Numbered from the stretch's first letter, positions 35,287 through 43,618 are shown. The stretch is DNA of 64,000 nt from Streptomyces sp. CB00455 (GCF_001905445.1 NZ_LIVQ01000005.1:448756-512755); one strand, 5' to 3'. The notes: generated by a model from the letters alone, not told the origin. Program-made: numbers and translations.

Positions 35287-36531
35287 TCAGGTCAGGGTTC
35301 CGAGGGGGTCGTCCAGGACGGGCTGCCACGCCAGTTCCGCCGCGCCGACCAGGCTGTTGTGGTCCAGGGTGCACGGCAGGATCGGGACGCCCCCGCTGCG
35401 GCCCCACAGGCTGCGGTCCGCGACCACCGCGCGCAGCCGTTCCGGATCGGCGTGCAGCAGCTCCCGGTGCAGCCCGCCGAGGATGATCCGGTCCGGGTTC
35501 AGGATGTTCACCAGGCCCGCGAGGCCCAGCCCCAGCCGGTCGATGAGCTCGTCGGCGGCCGCCCGTACCGCCGGCTCCGCGTACTGCGCGCCCAGCAGGT
35601 CGCGGGCCTGCTGGAGCAGCGACACCTCCGGGCCGGGGGTGCGCCCCGCCGCTGTGAGGAAGGCCAGCGGATCGGCCTCGACGTCGAGGCAGCCCCGGCT
35701 GCCGCAGTGACACGGCCGGCCCTCGGGGTTGACGGTGAGGTGGCCGACCTCCAGGGCCAGGCCCGAACTGCCGCTGTGCAGGCGGCCGTCCAGTACCAGC
35801 GCCCCGCCGACCCCGCGGTGCCCGGTCGCCACGCACAGCAGGTGCTGCGCGCTGCGCCCGGCGCCGTGCCGGTGCTCGGCGAGGGCCGCGAGATTGACGT
35901 CGTTGCCGGTCAGGGCCGGCCCGTCGATCCCGGCCGCCTTCACCCGTTCCGCGAAGACGGCCCGTACGGGCGAGCCGGGGGGCCAGGCCAGGTGCAGCGG
36001 GTTCAGCGCCGTACCCTCCGGCTCGGCGACCGCCGAGGGGACCGCCAGCCCGGCGCCGACGCAGCGGCGTCCGGTCTGCGCGAGCAGCGCGGCCCCGGCG
36101 TCGACCACCGCGCCCAGCACCTGCGCCGGATCGGCGGAAACGGTGATCTTCCCGGGGGCGGTGGCCACGATCCGGCCGCCGAGACCGACCAGGGCCGCCC
36201 GGAAGCCGTCCGCGTGCACCTGGGCGGCCAGCGCCACGGGGCCGTTCTCGTCGATGGACAGGCGGTGCGAGGGACGGCCCTGGGCGCCGCCCGCGCCGCC
36301 GGGCCGGGAGTCGACCCGGATCAGCCCGAGCGCCTCCAGCTCCGCAGCCACGGCGCCGGCGGTGGCGCGGGTGACGCCCAGTTCGGCCGTCAGCACGGCC
36401 CGGGTCGGGGCACGGCCTGTGTGGACGAGTTCGAGCGCCGGACCCAGCGCGCCACGTCCCCGCTCCAGTTTGGTCCGCGTGGACACCGTGGTCGCTTCCC
36501 CCAGGCGCGGCGGGGCCCCGTTGCCGTTCAT
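35287..36531 (-). CDS. ROK family transcriptional regulator
   Basis: 414 residues. Residues about 20-85 form a winged HTH (RAPTRAVLTAELGVTRATAGAVAAELEALGLI). The rest is the ROK sugar-kinase fold with the zinc motif CHCGSRGCLDVEA near residue 275 and preceding VGHLTV. The kinase DxGxT motif is degraded, which fits a sugar-sensing repressor (NagC/XylR type) rather than a kinase. The target operon is not evident: the adjacent genes are AlkB-like and repeats. Confidence 0.9.
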   Translation of the reverse strand: MNGNGAPPRLGEATTVSTRTKLERGRGALGPALELVHTGRAPTRAVLTAELGVTRATAGAVAAELEALGLIRVDSRPGGAGGAQGRPSHRLSIDENGPVALAAQVHADGFRAALVGLGGRIVATAPGKITVSADPAQVLGAVVDAGAALLAQTGRRCVGAGLAVPSAVAEPEGTALNPLHLAWPPGSPVRAVFAERVKAAGIDGPALTGNDVNLAALAEHRHGAGRSAQHLLCVATGHRGVGGALVLDGRLHSGSSGLALEVGHLTVNPEGRPCHCGSRGCLDVEADPLAFLTAAGRTPGPEVSLLQQARDLLGAQYAEPAVRAAADELIDRLGLGLAGLVNILNPDRIILGGLHRELLHADPERLRAVVADRSLWGRSGGVPILPCTLDHNSLVGAAELAWQPVLDDPLGTLT

Positions 36532-36574
36532 GGGCTCGATCCTCGCATGACCGGCGGGTGGCGGGGGCCGCCGC

Positions 36575-37255
36575 TCAGCCGAGCCCGCCGACCCGCAGCG
36601 TGACGTTCAGCCGCCCGGTGAGTCCGAGCCCTCGTGGCGCCGTGCCCGGCAACACCTTCGGCACCCCGTGGTAGGCCAGACGGCTCGCACCCCCGAAGAC
36701 GAACAGGTCCCCGCTGCGCAGCTCGACGTCCCGGTAGGGCCGCCCGCGCGAGGCGGTGTTCCCGAAGCGGAAGAGGCAGCTGTCGCCCAGGCTGAGCGAG
36801 ACCACCGGCGCCGGGGACCTCTCCTCGGCGTCGCGGTGCATCCCCATCCGGGAGTCGCCGTCATAGAAGTTGATCAGCGCGATGTCGTAGGCGACCTCGG
36901 GCCCCGGTCTCTGCCCGTAAGCCGCGGCCACCGCCTCACGGCCCAGCTCGGCGAGCCGGCGGGGCATCGGCTTCACGGGGGCGCCGTCGCCGTCGACGGC
37001 GGTGCGGGCGTAGCCGTACGGGTACCAGTGGAGGCCCAGGCACACCTGCCGGGCGGTCATCGTGCCGCCGCCGGGGGTGCGCACGGTGCGCAGGCCGGCG
37101 GGCGGCCGGGCCCACTCGCGGCAGGCGGCCAGCAACTCCTCCTGCCGGGCCGCCCCGAGCCAGTCGGGTACGTGCACCGCACCCGGGGCGATCACGGTCC
37201 GTTCACGTGGCGGGAGCGGAGGGAGCGGGAAGAGCGGAAAGGATTCGCCATCCAT
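36575..37255 (-). CDS. AlkB-like 2-oxoglutarate/Fe(II) dioxygenase
   Basis: 226 residues. The Fe(II) ligands are seen in MGMHRDAEE (HxD) and AYHGVPKV (distal His), and the 2-oxoglutarate-binding arginine in GRLNVTLR. YDIALINFYDGDSRMG and VSLSLGDSCLFRFGN are typical of AlkB. It repairs N1-methyladenine and N3-methylcytosine in DNA by oxidative demethylation. No ada or alkA gene is nearby. Divergent from the mycothiol-type gene, 38 bp between starts. Confidence 0.9.
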   Translation of the reverse strand: MDGESFPLFPLPPLPPRERTVIAPGAVHVPDWLGAARQEELLAACREWARPPAGLRTVRTPGGGTMTARQVCLGLHWYPYGYARTAVDGDGAPVKPMPRRLAELGREAVAAAYGQRPGPEVAYDIALINFYDGDSRMGMHRDAEERSPAPVVSLSLGDSCLFRFGNTASRGRPYRDVELRSGDLFVFGGASRLAYHGVPKVLPGTAPRGLGLTGRLNVTLRVGGLG

Positions 37256-37293
37256 CCCTCCATTGTGGCGGGCCCGGCTGGCAGACTCCCGGC

Positions 37294-38037
37294 ATGGAGA
37301 TCACCGAATTCGTGAAGACCCTCGAACGGGAGGGCACACTGCTCGCCGAACTGGCCGAACGAGCCGGTACGGACGCCCTGGTACCCACCTGCCCGCCATG
37401 GCGGGTCGCCGACCTGCTGCGGCACACCGGCTCGGTCCACCGCTGGGCGGCCGGGTACGTCGGGGAGGGCCGGCTGGAGCCGGCGCCGTTCCCGGCGGCG
37501 CCGGAGCTGGCCGGCGCCGAGCTGATCGCCTGGTTCCGCGAGGGGCACGCCGCCCTGGTCCGGACCCTGGACGAGGCCCCGGCCGATGTGCGCTGCTGGA
37601 CGTTCCTGCCGACCGTGCCCCCGTCCCCGGTGGCGTTCTGGGCGCGGCGCCAGGCGCACGAGACGGCCGTGCACCGGATGGACGCGCAGTCCGCGCTCGC
37701 GATGACGTACTCACCGGTGGAGCCGGAGTTCGCGCAGGACGGGGTGGACGAACTGCTGACGGGCTTCCACGCGCGGCCGAAGAGCCGGGTACGGACACCG
37801 GAGCCCCGGATCCTGCGGGTCAGGGCCACGGACACGGGCGCGGTGTGGACGGTGCACCTGTCGCCGGACCCGCCCCGCACGGTGCGCGGGGCCACCGGCG
37901 AGCCCGTCGACTGCGAGCTGGCCGGGGAGGCGTCCTGGCTGTACGCGGCGCTGTGGAACAGGCTTCCGCTGACGGGCCCCGGGGTGAGCGGCGACACGGC
38001 GCTGGCGCGGCTGTGGGGCGAGCAGGCCGGGATCTGA
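37294..38037 (+). CDS. Maleylpyruvate isomerase family mycothiol-dependent enzyme
   Basis: 247 residues from the ATG at 37294. The DinB-like four-helix bundle is recognised by LVPTCPPWRVADLLRHTGSVHRWAAGYV and ARRQAHETAVHRMDAQSA, whose histidines bind the metal. The C-terminal part holds the SCP2-like/MDMPI C domain (VHLSPDPPRTVRGATGEPVDCELAGEASWLYAALWNR). Substrate is unknown; many paralogues exist per Streptomyces genome. Confidence 0.88.
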   Translation: MEITEFVKTLEREGTLLAELAERAGTDALVPTCPPWRVADLLRHTGSVHRWAAGYVGEGRLEPAPFPAAPELAGAELIAWFREGHAALVRTLDEAPADVRCWTFLPTVPPSPVAFWARRQAHETAVHRMDAQSALAMTYSPVEPEFAQDGVDELLTGFHARPKSRVRTPEPRILRVRATDTGAVWTVHLSPDPPRTVRGATGEPVDCELAGEASWLYAALWNRLPLTGPGVSGDTALARLWGEQAGI

Positions 38038-38662
38038 GGCGCGGCCCGCCCGGGCACGGAGCAGCGTGCCGGGGCGGGCGCCGGGATGGCTGCCGGGGCG
38101 GCTGCCGGGGCGGCTGCCTGCGCGGGCAGCGAGCGGGGTGGCCCGGGGCGGGTGCGCGGCGCAGATGCGTCGGCGGGTGCCCGGACGGGCAGCGGCGGCC
38201 CGATGCACGGGCAGGCAGCAAGCAGGTGCGCAGGCGGGCAGCGGGCGAGTGCCGGCGCGGATGCCCAGGCAGGCTGCAAACAGGTTGCCCGGGCGGGCAG
38301 CCCGGGCAGGTTACGCGGGGCGGGTGCCCGGACGAGCGCGCGGGCGGGTGGGCAGCGATCAGCGTGCGCGGGTGGGCAGAGCAGGTTGCGCGGGGCGGAA
38401 GTGCGCGCGGGCGGAGGGCGGGTGCCCGAAGGGAGCGGTGCGGCCGGCGCAGGCGGCGGCCCGTGGCGGTGGGATTCGGGCCGCTCCGGGTCACGCAGGG
38501 GTAGCGCCGAGGCAAGCCCAAAAGCCGCCAGTACTTGGTCCGCAGGGGCGGTGACGCAGGTTCCGCTCCGTCCTCCCCCCGGGCGGCGGTGGCCTGTGAC
38601 CGCTGCGCGACCCGGCCACGGGCGGGGATGACGATGACGGCGTCGTGGAGTGACGGCGCAGG
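38038..38662. repeat. Non-coding GC-rich repeat tract
   Basis: About 625 bp without a plausible gene. It starts with a tandem GGCTGCCGGGGC (38087-38118) and continues with recurring GCGGGTGCCCGGACG, GCAGGTTGCGCGGGGCGG and GGCGGGCAGC words. The last part holds the left arm of the outer inverted repeat (38503-38540). Confidence 0.7.
38503..38540 (+). repeat. Outer inverted repeat, left arm (38 bp)
   Basis: Pairs with 43457-43494 in inverse orientation, 34 of 38 positions identical. Core shared words are AGCGCCGAGG, AAGCCCA and CCAGTACTTG. No direct repeat flanks the pair. Confidence 0.7.
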
Positions 38663-39402
38663 TCACCGGTCCTGGGCGGGGGTGCGGTGCATGAGGCCGG
38701 AGTGACCGGTGGCCGCTTCCGCGTGGGTCTGGCCGGCGCGGGGGTTCCACTGGAAGCCGCTGCGGGCTTCGACGGTGGGCAGGAGCCGCTGGTCGGGTCC
38801 GTAGTCCTCGCGGGGGTGCATGAAGAGAGGGGCGGCGGTCTCGATGGTGCGCAGGCGCTCGGCGTAGGCGTCGAGACACTCTTTGCGTTCCTGCTCGGTG
38901 GCCAGGCGGGGCGCGAAGGCGGTGAAAGGGGGCAGAGGTGTGAAGCCCATGTAGTGGAAGATCCCGTTGTTGACCGGCCAGAGCAGATGCAGGATGTCGC
39001 CTTCGATGCCGTCGGGGGCGTAGGTGTCGGCGGAGGTTCCGGTGGTGCAGCAGACCATGGCCTTGCGGCCGAGGAAGACGCCTCTGGCGTGTTTGCGTCC
39101 GCCGCCGTAGGCGAAGCCGCGGGCCATGACGCGCTCGACCCAGCCCTTGAGGACGGCGGGCATGGAGAACCACCAGATCGGGAACTGGAAGATCATCAGG
39201 TCGCACCACTCCACCTTGGCCTGTTCGGAGGCCACGTCGGGCGGGAAGGTGCCGGTCTCGTGCTGGTGCTCCTGTTCGATGTCGATCCGGAGCCGGTCGG
39301 GGTCCTTGCGGGCCGCGGGGAAGTCGTCGGCGTCCGGGATCGCCTTGAAGCCCATCGCGTACAGGTCGCTGACCTTCACCTCGTGCCCTTGTGCGGCATA
39401 TG
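38663..39402 (-). pseudogene. NAD(P)H:quinone oxidoreductase, 5'-truncated by a Tn3 fragment
   Basis: From GHEVKVSDLYAMGFKA onward this is a normal flavodoxin-fold quinone oxidoreductase (DLMIFQFPIWWFSMPAVLKGWVERV, GGGRKHARGVFLGRKAMV). The expected first ~30 residues, with the flavin phosphate-binding strand and loop, are missing. Immediately upstream, at about 39397-39403, the sequence switches to the C-terminal coding end of a Tn3 transposase on the same strand but in another frame. No ribosome-binding site with a suitable start was found. A residual product from the GTG at 39379 would lack part of the FMN site, so the gene is probably dead. Confidence 0.75.
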
Positions 39403-39570
39403 CGCCAAGGCCTCCGGGTCGATCTCCCGGCCCTCCTCCAGGAGCTGCCGGACGATCTCCGCGATGTCCAGGGCGTTGTGGAAGATCACCGCGTTCGTGA
39501 GCGGGGCGTTGAATTTCATCGCCTTCTCCTGCTCGACGGGGTCGTTGTCGGCGAGGACGCCCTGGTCGCA
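39397..39570 (-). pseudogene. Tn3-family transposase, C-terminal fragment
   Basis: The frame contains QGVLADNDPVEQEKAMKFN, then NAVIFHNALDIAEIVRQLLE and EGREIDPEALAHM, the conserved C-terminal region of DDE transposases of the Tn3 family (after the catalytic Glu). It stops matching after LAHM, where the family continues ISPYLTEH, and the next bases belong to the truncated oxidoreductase gene. Upstream (39571-39654) the frame continues with unrecognised residues. It is a relic on the minus strand, not linked by frame to the fragment at 40304. Confidence 0.75.
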
Positions 39571-39755
39571 TCTGAGCGCTACCACCACGGGTTGCGCCAC
39601 GTCCAGGACCAGCTCACCACCCGGCCCCACCGTCCGGTGTGCCAGCGCCTCCACCTGGACAGTGGTCTAGCCGGCCCGGCTCCCGCCTCGGCTACCCTGT
39701 TCCTCTACGGGCTGCCATACGGGATGTGACGCCCCCCACCGGAGGTAGTCAGCGT

Positions 39756-40145
39756 ATGAGTTCAAAGCGCAGCAAGAATCCAGCCCTGCCCGTACTTGAC
39801 GACGCATTCCGACTCACGTCGGTCAAGGACGCCGAAGAGTCCACCCGTGACTTGGCCGCGCGGCTGGCCACCACTGAGCTGCGCCGCGTTTCCCACCCGG
39901 GCCGGATCACCTGGGAGCCCACCGATCAGGCCGAGCCCGTACCGGTCCCGCCGACTGTGGTCGACGGTGACGGGGACCTGTGGCTGCGGGACCGGGGCAC
40001 TGGCACCTGGACCATGCCCGAGTTCAACCCGAAGGAGTTCCCGGCCCGCTGTGGCGAGGTTCTGACGTGGAACCAGCTTGCCTGCGAGTTCGGCCCGCTC
40101 ACCGCACTGGCCGACGACCGCCGCATCGGCGGCGGCCGGCGCTGA
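39756..40145 (+). CDS. Hypothetical protein beside Tn3 insertion
   Basis: 129 residues from the ATG at 39756, preceded by GGAGG (39741-39745). The product has no signal peptide or membrane helix. The middle, VDGDGDLWLRDRGTGTWTMPEF, looks like two beta-strands of a small all-beta fold; ATTELRRVSHPGRITWEP precedes it. I do not recognise a family. Codon choice is less G/C-biased than in the core genes, in keeping with the accessory region. Its stop is 9 bp from the 5-bp direct repeat that flanks the Tn3-like insertion. Confidence 0.55.
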   Translation: MSSKRSKNPALPVLDDAFRLTSVKDAEESTRDLAARLATTELRRVSHPGRITWEPTDQAEPVPVPPTVVDGDGDLWLRDRGTGTWTMPEFNPKEFPARCGEVLTWNQLACEFGPLTALADDRRIGGGRR

Positions 40146-40153
40146 CCGCGCAG

Positions 40154-40158
40154 CCTTC
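40154..40158. repeat. Target-site duplication, left copy (CCTTC)
   Basis: CCTTC directly abuts the left terminal inverted repeat and recurs at 43151-43155 directly outside the right repeat. Five bp is the duplication length made by Tn3-family transposons. Confidence 0.8.
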
Positions 40159-40208
40159 CGGGCTTGGGGAACATCGGTACAGCGGTTGGCGCTGAGAACG
40201 ATCATGAG
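40159..40208 (+). repeat. Left terminal inverted repeat of Tn3-type element
   Basis: Fifty bases matching the reverse complement of 43101-43150 except at three positions. Similarity ends abruptly on the inner side. Confidence 0.85.
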
Positions 40209-40303
40209 CAGTGAGCGGTGAACTTCTAGCCGAGTGGTCTGCTTCTTGGGGCCCTTCGGCCAAAGATCCACGTTCTGTAGCGGCGGGTGGTTGGCTCCGC
40301 CGC

Positions 40304-40531
40304 ATGCCGGTGGAATTTCTGACGGATGACTCGGCCGAGGTGTGCGGGAAGTTCGTCGAGGAGCCGACGCGCCCGGAGTTGGAGCGCTTCTTCTTCCTGG
40401 ACGACGTGGACCGCGATCTGATCGCGCTGCGGCGTACGCAGTACCACCAACTGGGCTTCGCGCTACAGATGTGCACGGTGCGCTACGCCGACTTCGCCGC
40501 CCTTCAGCAGCGCGACCGCAGCCCCAAGTAG
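40304..40531 (+). pseudogene. Tn3-family transposase, N-terminal fragment (DUF4158)
   Basis: Seventy-five codons: MPVEFLTDDSAEVCGKFVEE, then RPELERFFFLDDVDRDLIAL and YHQLGFALQMCTVRY. This is the first part of the DUF4158 DNA-binding region found at the N-terminus of many Tn3-type transposases. After TVRYADF the similarity ends and a stop follows at 40531. All catalytic parts are missing. It starts about 95 bp inside the left inverted repeat and reads inward. Confidence 0.8.
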
Positions 40532-40931
40532 TTACTCAGCGCTACGCACCACCTGGCGGTAGCTGTACGAGAACAGGGCCGTCGCGGTGGTGGCGGCCGC
40601 CGTCTGTCTTTTCCTGTGCTTCCTGTGCGGCTTCAGCCGCTCGGCCACCGCGGGGCGGTGTGCGGCCGGAAGCATGTGATGGTTCGCGCCGTCGAGGTGG
40701 AAGGGGAGCCCGGGCGTGTCACCGGGTCACCGGGTCCCGGGGTCACGGGGTCACGGGGTCACCGTCGCACCGTCTCACCGGGTCCGGTGAGACGGTGCGA
40801 CCGCGTCTCGGAGAAAATAATTTAGATGGCAACCTTTCCGCTCTGAGTGGCCACTTAGGGGTGTACCGACGAGGGCGAGCCGTGGTCAGCGGAGCTGCGC
40901 CCTCTGTGTCAGCACCCGATCGGAGCCCCAC
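40532..40931. other. Spacer inside the Tn3-type element with tandem GTCACGGG words
   Basis: No gene is supported. At about 40715-40763 the words GTCACCGG/GTCACGGG repeat in tandem, immediately before the perfect palindrome at 40764-40801. An AT-rich patch (AAAATAATTTAG, about 40815-40826) is unusual for this genome and could belong to the glycosidase promoter. Confidence 0.5.
40764..40801. repeat. Perfect palindrome with 18-bp arms
   Basis: GTCGCACCGTCTCACCGG, loop GT, then the exact reverse complement. It could be a terminator closing the transposase relic, or a protein-binding or res-like site. It is followed by CGCGTCTCGGAG and then the AT-rich patch. Confidence 0.8.
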
Positions 40932-42710
40932 GTGTCATCAGAAGACCCGAGATCCGCCGAGCAGCCGATGCCTCGGGGTCGCACGCCCCGCCGTAGCCGG
41001 ATGCGCCTCCGCTGTGTCGCGGGGGCGGTGGCGGTGCTCGCCGCCTCGGCCGGTGTCGGCGCCTTGGCGCCCAGCGCGGGCGCCGCGGCGACCGTCGGCA
41101 TCAGTGTGGATGCCGGTACCTCCTGGGGCACGGTGCCCAGCAGTGGTGTCGGCCTCAACACGGGCGTCGGCGACGACCGCATGGGGGACGCCAAGGTGAC
41201 ATCGCTGATGAAGGCCGCGGGAGTTCGGCAGCTTCGCTATCCCGGCGGCTCCGGCGCGGACGACTTCCACTGGAAGACCCACACGATGGGCAACGGCGGC
41301 TGGATCGTACCCAACACCGACTTCGACAGCTTCATGGCCACCGCGAAGAAGGTCGACGCCCAGCCGATCCTGACCGCGAACTACGGTTCCGGCACCCCCC
41401 AGGAGGCGGCCGACTGGGTCAAGTACGCCAACGTCGACAAAGGTTACGGCGTGAAGTACTGGGAGATCGGCAACGAGGTCTACGGCAACGGGCACTACGG
41501 CAACGGCAAGGGCTGGGAAACCGACACGCACGCCGACAAGAGCCCGAAGGAGTACGGGAAGAACCTGGTCGCCTACTCGAAGGCGATGAAGGCCGTGGAC
41601 CCGAAGGTGAAGATCGGAGCGGTGCTCACCACCCCCGGCTTCTGGCCGGACGCGGAAAAGGCTCCCGGTGACAGCGCCGACTGGAACAACACGGTGCTCT
41701 CCATCGCGGGAAGCTCGATCGACTTCGTCATCGTCCACTGGTATCCGGGCGGCAAAACCACGGCCGACCTGATGAACACCCCCTCCCGGATCGCCGGTGT
41801 CACGTCCTCGCTGCGCTCGCTGATCGCCAAGTACGCGGGCTCGCGCGCCGCTTCGGTGGAGATCGCGGTCACCGAGACCGACACCGTCTTCTCGCCCGTC
41901 TTGACCAGCCAGGCCGCAGCCCTGTTTGCGCCGGACACCTACATGACCTGGTTCGAGCAAGGCGCCACCCACGTGGACTGGTGGAACCTGCACAACGGCT
42001 CGGGCGACGCACCCACCAGCGTCAACGGCGAGACCGACTACCAGGACGGGGGCATTCTCTCCGCCGGAACCTGCGCCGGGGGGAAGTGCGAACCGGCGCG
42101 CGACACGCCCTTCCCCACCTACTGGGGCATCCGCTCGCTGACCGCACTGGCGCAGCCTGGCGACACCATGGTCAAGTCGTCCTCGGGCAACTCGTCGGTC
42201 ACTGTGCACGCGGTGCGGAGCAGCAACGGCGGTCTGAACGTCATGCTGACCAACAAGAGCCCGCAGGACGCGGCGCAGGTGTCGCTCTCGTACGCCGGAT
42301 TCACCCCGGCAGCAGGGGCGGTCACGATCGTTTCGTATGCCACGGGAGGCACCGCCCTGACGACGGCGGATCGGGGCACGGCGGCCGCACAGACGCTGCC
42401 GCCGTACTCGATCACGACTCTTCAGCTGAAGCCCGCGTCGGGGACCGCCGACGCTGACAAGCCGACGCCCGCCCCCACGCCGACCGCCCCCGCGCCGGTT
42501 GTCTCCGCCTCCGGCACGACCGGCACCCGTGCGCAGGGGGAGATCGGCGCACCCGTCGGCCGGCCGACCCCGAGCAGCCCGTCCGGCGACCTGGCTTCCA
42601 CCGGGGTGAGCAACACTGTCACGTACAGCGCCCTCGGTGGCCTGCTGGTCGCTGCCGGCGGCGTGCTGGTGCTTCGCGGACGTCGCCGCAGGGCTTTGCA
42701 CGGGAAGTGA
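40932..42710 (+). CDS. Secreted alpha-L-arabinofuranosidase-like glycoside hydrolase with LAXTG anchor
   Basis: 592 residues from the GTG at 40932 (GGAG six bases upstream). A basic N-terminus and hydrophobic core (residues 24-52) form the signal peptide. The clan-A TIM barrel shows LRYPGGSGADDFHW, the acid/base Glu182 in WEIGNEVYGNG and the nucleophile Glu315 in AVTETDTVF; this fits GH51/GH39-like arabinofuranosidases. A beta-sandwich (about 410-500) and a Pro/Thr/Ala linker follow, then LASTG at 554-558, a hydrophobic helix and RGRRRRALHGK, a sorting signal for a class E sortase. It lies inside the Tn3-type element as cargo. Exact substrate unproven. Confidence 0.85.
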   Translation: MSSEDPRSAEQPMPRGRTPRRSRMRLRCVAGAVAVLAASAGVGALAPSAGAAATVGISVDAGTSWGTVPSSGVGLNTGVGDDRMGDAKVTSLMKAAGVRQLRYPGGSGADDFHWKTHTMGNGGWIVPNTDFDSFMATAKKVDAQPILTANYGSGTPQEAADWVKYANVDKGYGVKYWEIGNEVYGNGHYGNGKGWETDTHADKSPKEYGKNLVAYSKAMKAVDPKVKIGAVLTTPGFWPDAEKAPGDSADWNNTVLSIAGSSIDFVIVHWYPGGKTTADLMNTPSRIAGVTSSLRSLIAKYAGSRAASVEIAVTETDTVFSPVLTSQAAALFAPDTYMTWFEQGATHVDWWNLHNGSGDAPTSVNGETDYQDGGILSAGTCAGGKCEPARDTPFPTYWGIRSLTALAQPGDTMVKSSSGNSSVTVHAVRSSNGGLNVMLTNKSPQDAAQVSLSYAGFTPAAGAVTIVSYATGGTALTTADRGTAAAQTLPPYSITTLQLKPASGTADADKPTPAPTPTAPAPVVSASGTTGTRAQGEIGAPVGRPTPSSPSGDLASTGVSNTVTYSALGGLLVAAGGVLVLRGRRRRALHGK

Positions 42711-42817
42711 GACCTCGTGAGTGAGTGACGGCCACGGCCCGGCAGCAACGCCACCCACCCGTGGCGTGCGCGCCGGGCCGTCGGCCTCCGCGCCGGCGTC
42801 GGCGGTCAGGAAACAAA

Positions 42818-42846
42818 CCAGGCCCGGGTCGTTGACCTGGGCCTGG
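42818..42846 (+). terminator. Hairpin downstream of the glycosidase gene
   Basis: CCAGGCCCGGGTC, loop GTT, GACCTGGGCCTGG: 13-bp arms with one mismatch, 107 bp after the stop codon. No T-tract, as is usual in this genus. Confidence 0.5.
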
Positions 42847-43100
42847 CCACCCTCCCGGCCTGGCCTCTGCCCAACGACGCCCCAGCCGAGGTCGTCGTCT
42901 ACCGCCGCAGTGGCACGGGCTTCCAGCCGTCTCCGGGCTGCGATCGGCAGCGGCGATGACGCCGAAATCGACCGCGCCATCGCCAGGGCGACCGACGTCG
43001 CCGTCCATGGCCCGATCGAGTTCTGGGCCAGGGGCCTGGGCGACCAGCAGAATCGGCCGAGAGGGTCCTCCTCCCCTCCGGCGCCAAGCTGCCGGCCAAA

Positions 43101-43150
43101 CCCATGATCATTCTCAGCGCGAACCGCTGTACCGATGTTCCCCAAGCCCG
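43101..43150 (-). repeat. Right terminal inverted repeat of Tn3-type element
   Basis: Reverse complement of the left end with three mismatches in 50 bases. Confidence 0.85.
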
Positions 43151-43155
43151 CCTTC
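43151..43155. repeat. Target-site duplication, right copy (CCTTC)
   Basis: Identical to 40154-40158 and directly outside the right inverted repeat. Confidence 0.8.
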
Positions 43156-43456
43156 TGGGATGACCGCGCCCCTCAAGCGCCCGTTACGGGTAGCTGGGAG
43201 CTCCAGCTCACCGCCGAGCTGGACGATGGCGGTGGGCAGGTGAGCGTGGTGGTCGGTCACGATGTCTCAGCGCCGGTGACGGCGGCCTCTTCGAGGAAGC
43301 GATGCAGCTCATGCCCGGTGATCAGCCGCTTGAACCTCCGTACGCGGTCCGCTCGATCGAGGTCGCAAGTCGCGCCCCAGGCCCAGAGATCAGCCAGTAT
43401 CAGCACCGACGACCTTCGGCCGGGTGGGTGACGGCTGCTATCGCACAGGGCGCCAA

Positions 43457-43494
43457 GATCAAGTACTGGTGGCTTCTGGGCTTCCCTCGGCGCT
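43457..43494 (-). repeat. Outer inverted repeat, right arm (38 bp)
   Basis: Inverse partner of 38503-38540 with four mismatches in 38. On the minus strand the similarity on the inner side stops shortly after CCAGTACTTG. Confidence 0.7.
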
Positions 43495-43618
43495 GTCCGG
43501 CGCACGTGCGGGGAGATCAGCCCGCCGCCTGGAGAACGGTGCCGGCACCGGCACCGGCCCCCCCTGCCCGGTGGTGGAGCGCTGGTCGGCCGTATGCCGG
43601 GGGCGGTGGGGCCGTACG

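Larger units (their letters stand above)
40159..43150. mobile_element. Tn3-type non-autonomous element carrying a cell-wall glycosidase
   Basis: 2992 bp bounded by 50-bp inverted repeats (40159-40208 and 43101-43150, 47/50 identical, outer end CGGGCTTGGGGAACATCGG) and by the direct repeat CCTTC on both sides. Inside are the first 75 codons of a DUF4158-type Tn3 transposase, a 400-bp spacer with a perfect palindrome, a LASTG-anchored glycosidase gene and a terminator-like hairpin. There is no full transposase and no resolvase, so movement would need a transposase in trans. The perfect direct repeat and nearly identical ends indicate a fairly recent insertion. Confidence 0.8.
42711..43618. other. 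Gene-poor stretch across the right end of the Tn3-type element
   Basis: From 42711 to 43100 no convincing gene is seen apart from the hairpin at 42818. After the right inverted repeat and CCTTC, 43156-43618 shows only short frames. One on the minus strand ends LILADLWAWG...RVRRFKRLITGHELHRFLEEAA at 43257 and one on the plus strand reads TGSWELQLTAELDDGGGQVSVVVGHD; both look like gene fragments but I recognise neither. The right arm of the outer inverted repeat is at 43457-43494. Confidence 0.5.

Noticed and set aside
38066..38554. Plus-strand frame of 162 codons before the truncated oxidoreductase
   Set aside because: Composition is Ala/Gly/Arg repeat-like and codon-position bias is absent; the end of the frame coincides with the outer inverted repeat.
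42721..43107. 128-codon frame after the glycosidase gene
   Set aside because: Low-complexity Pro/Ser/Arg product without a ribosome-binding site, running over the hairpin and into the terminal inverted repeat.
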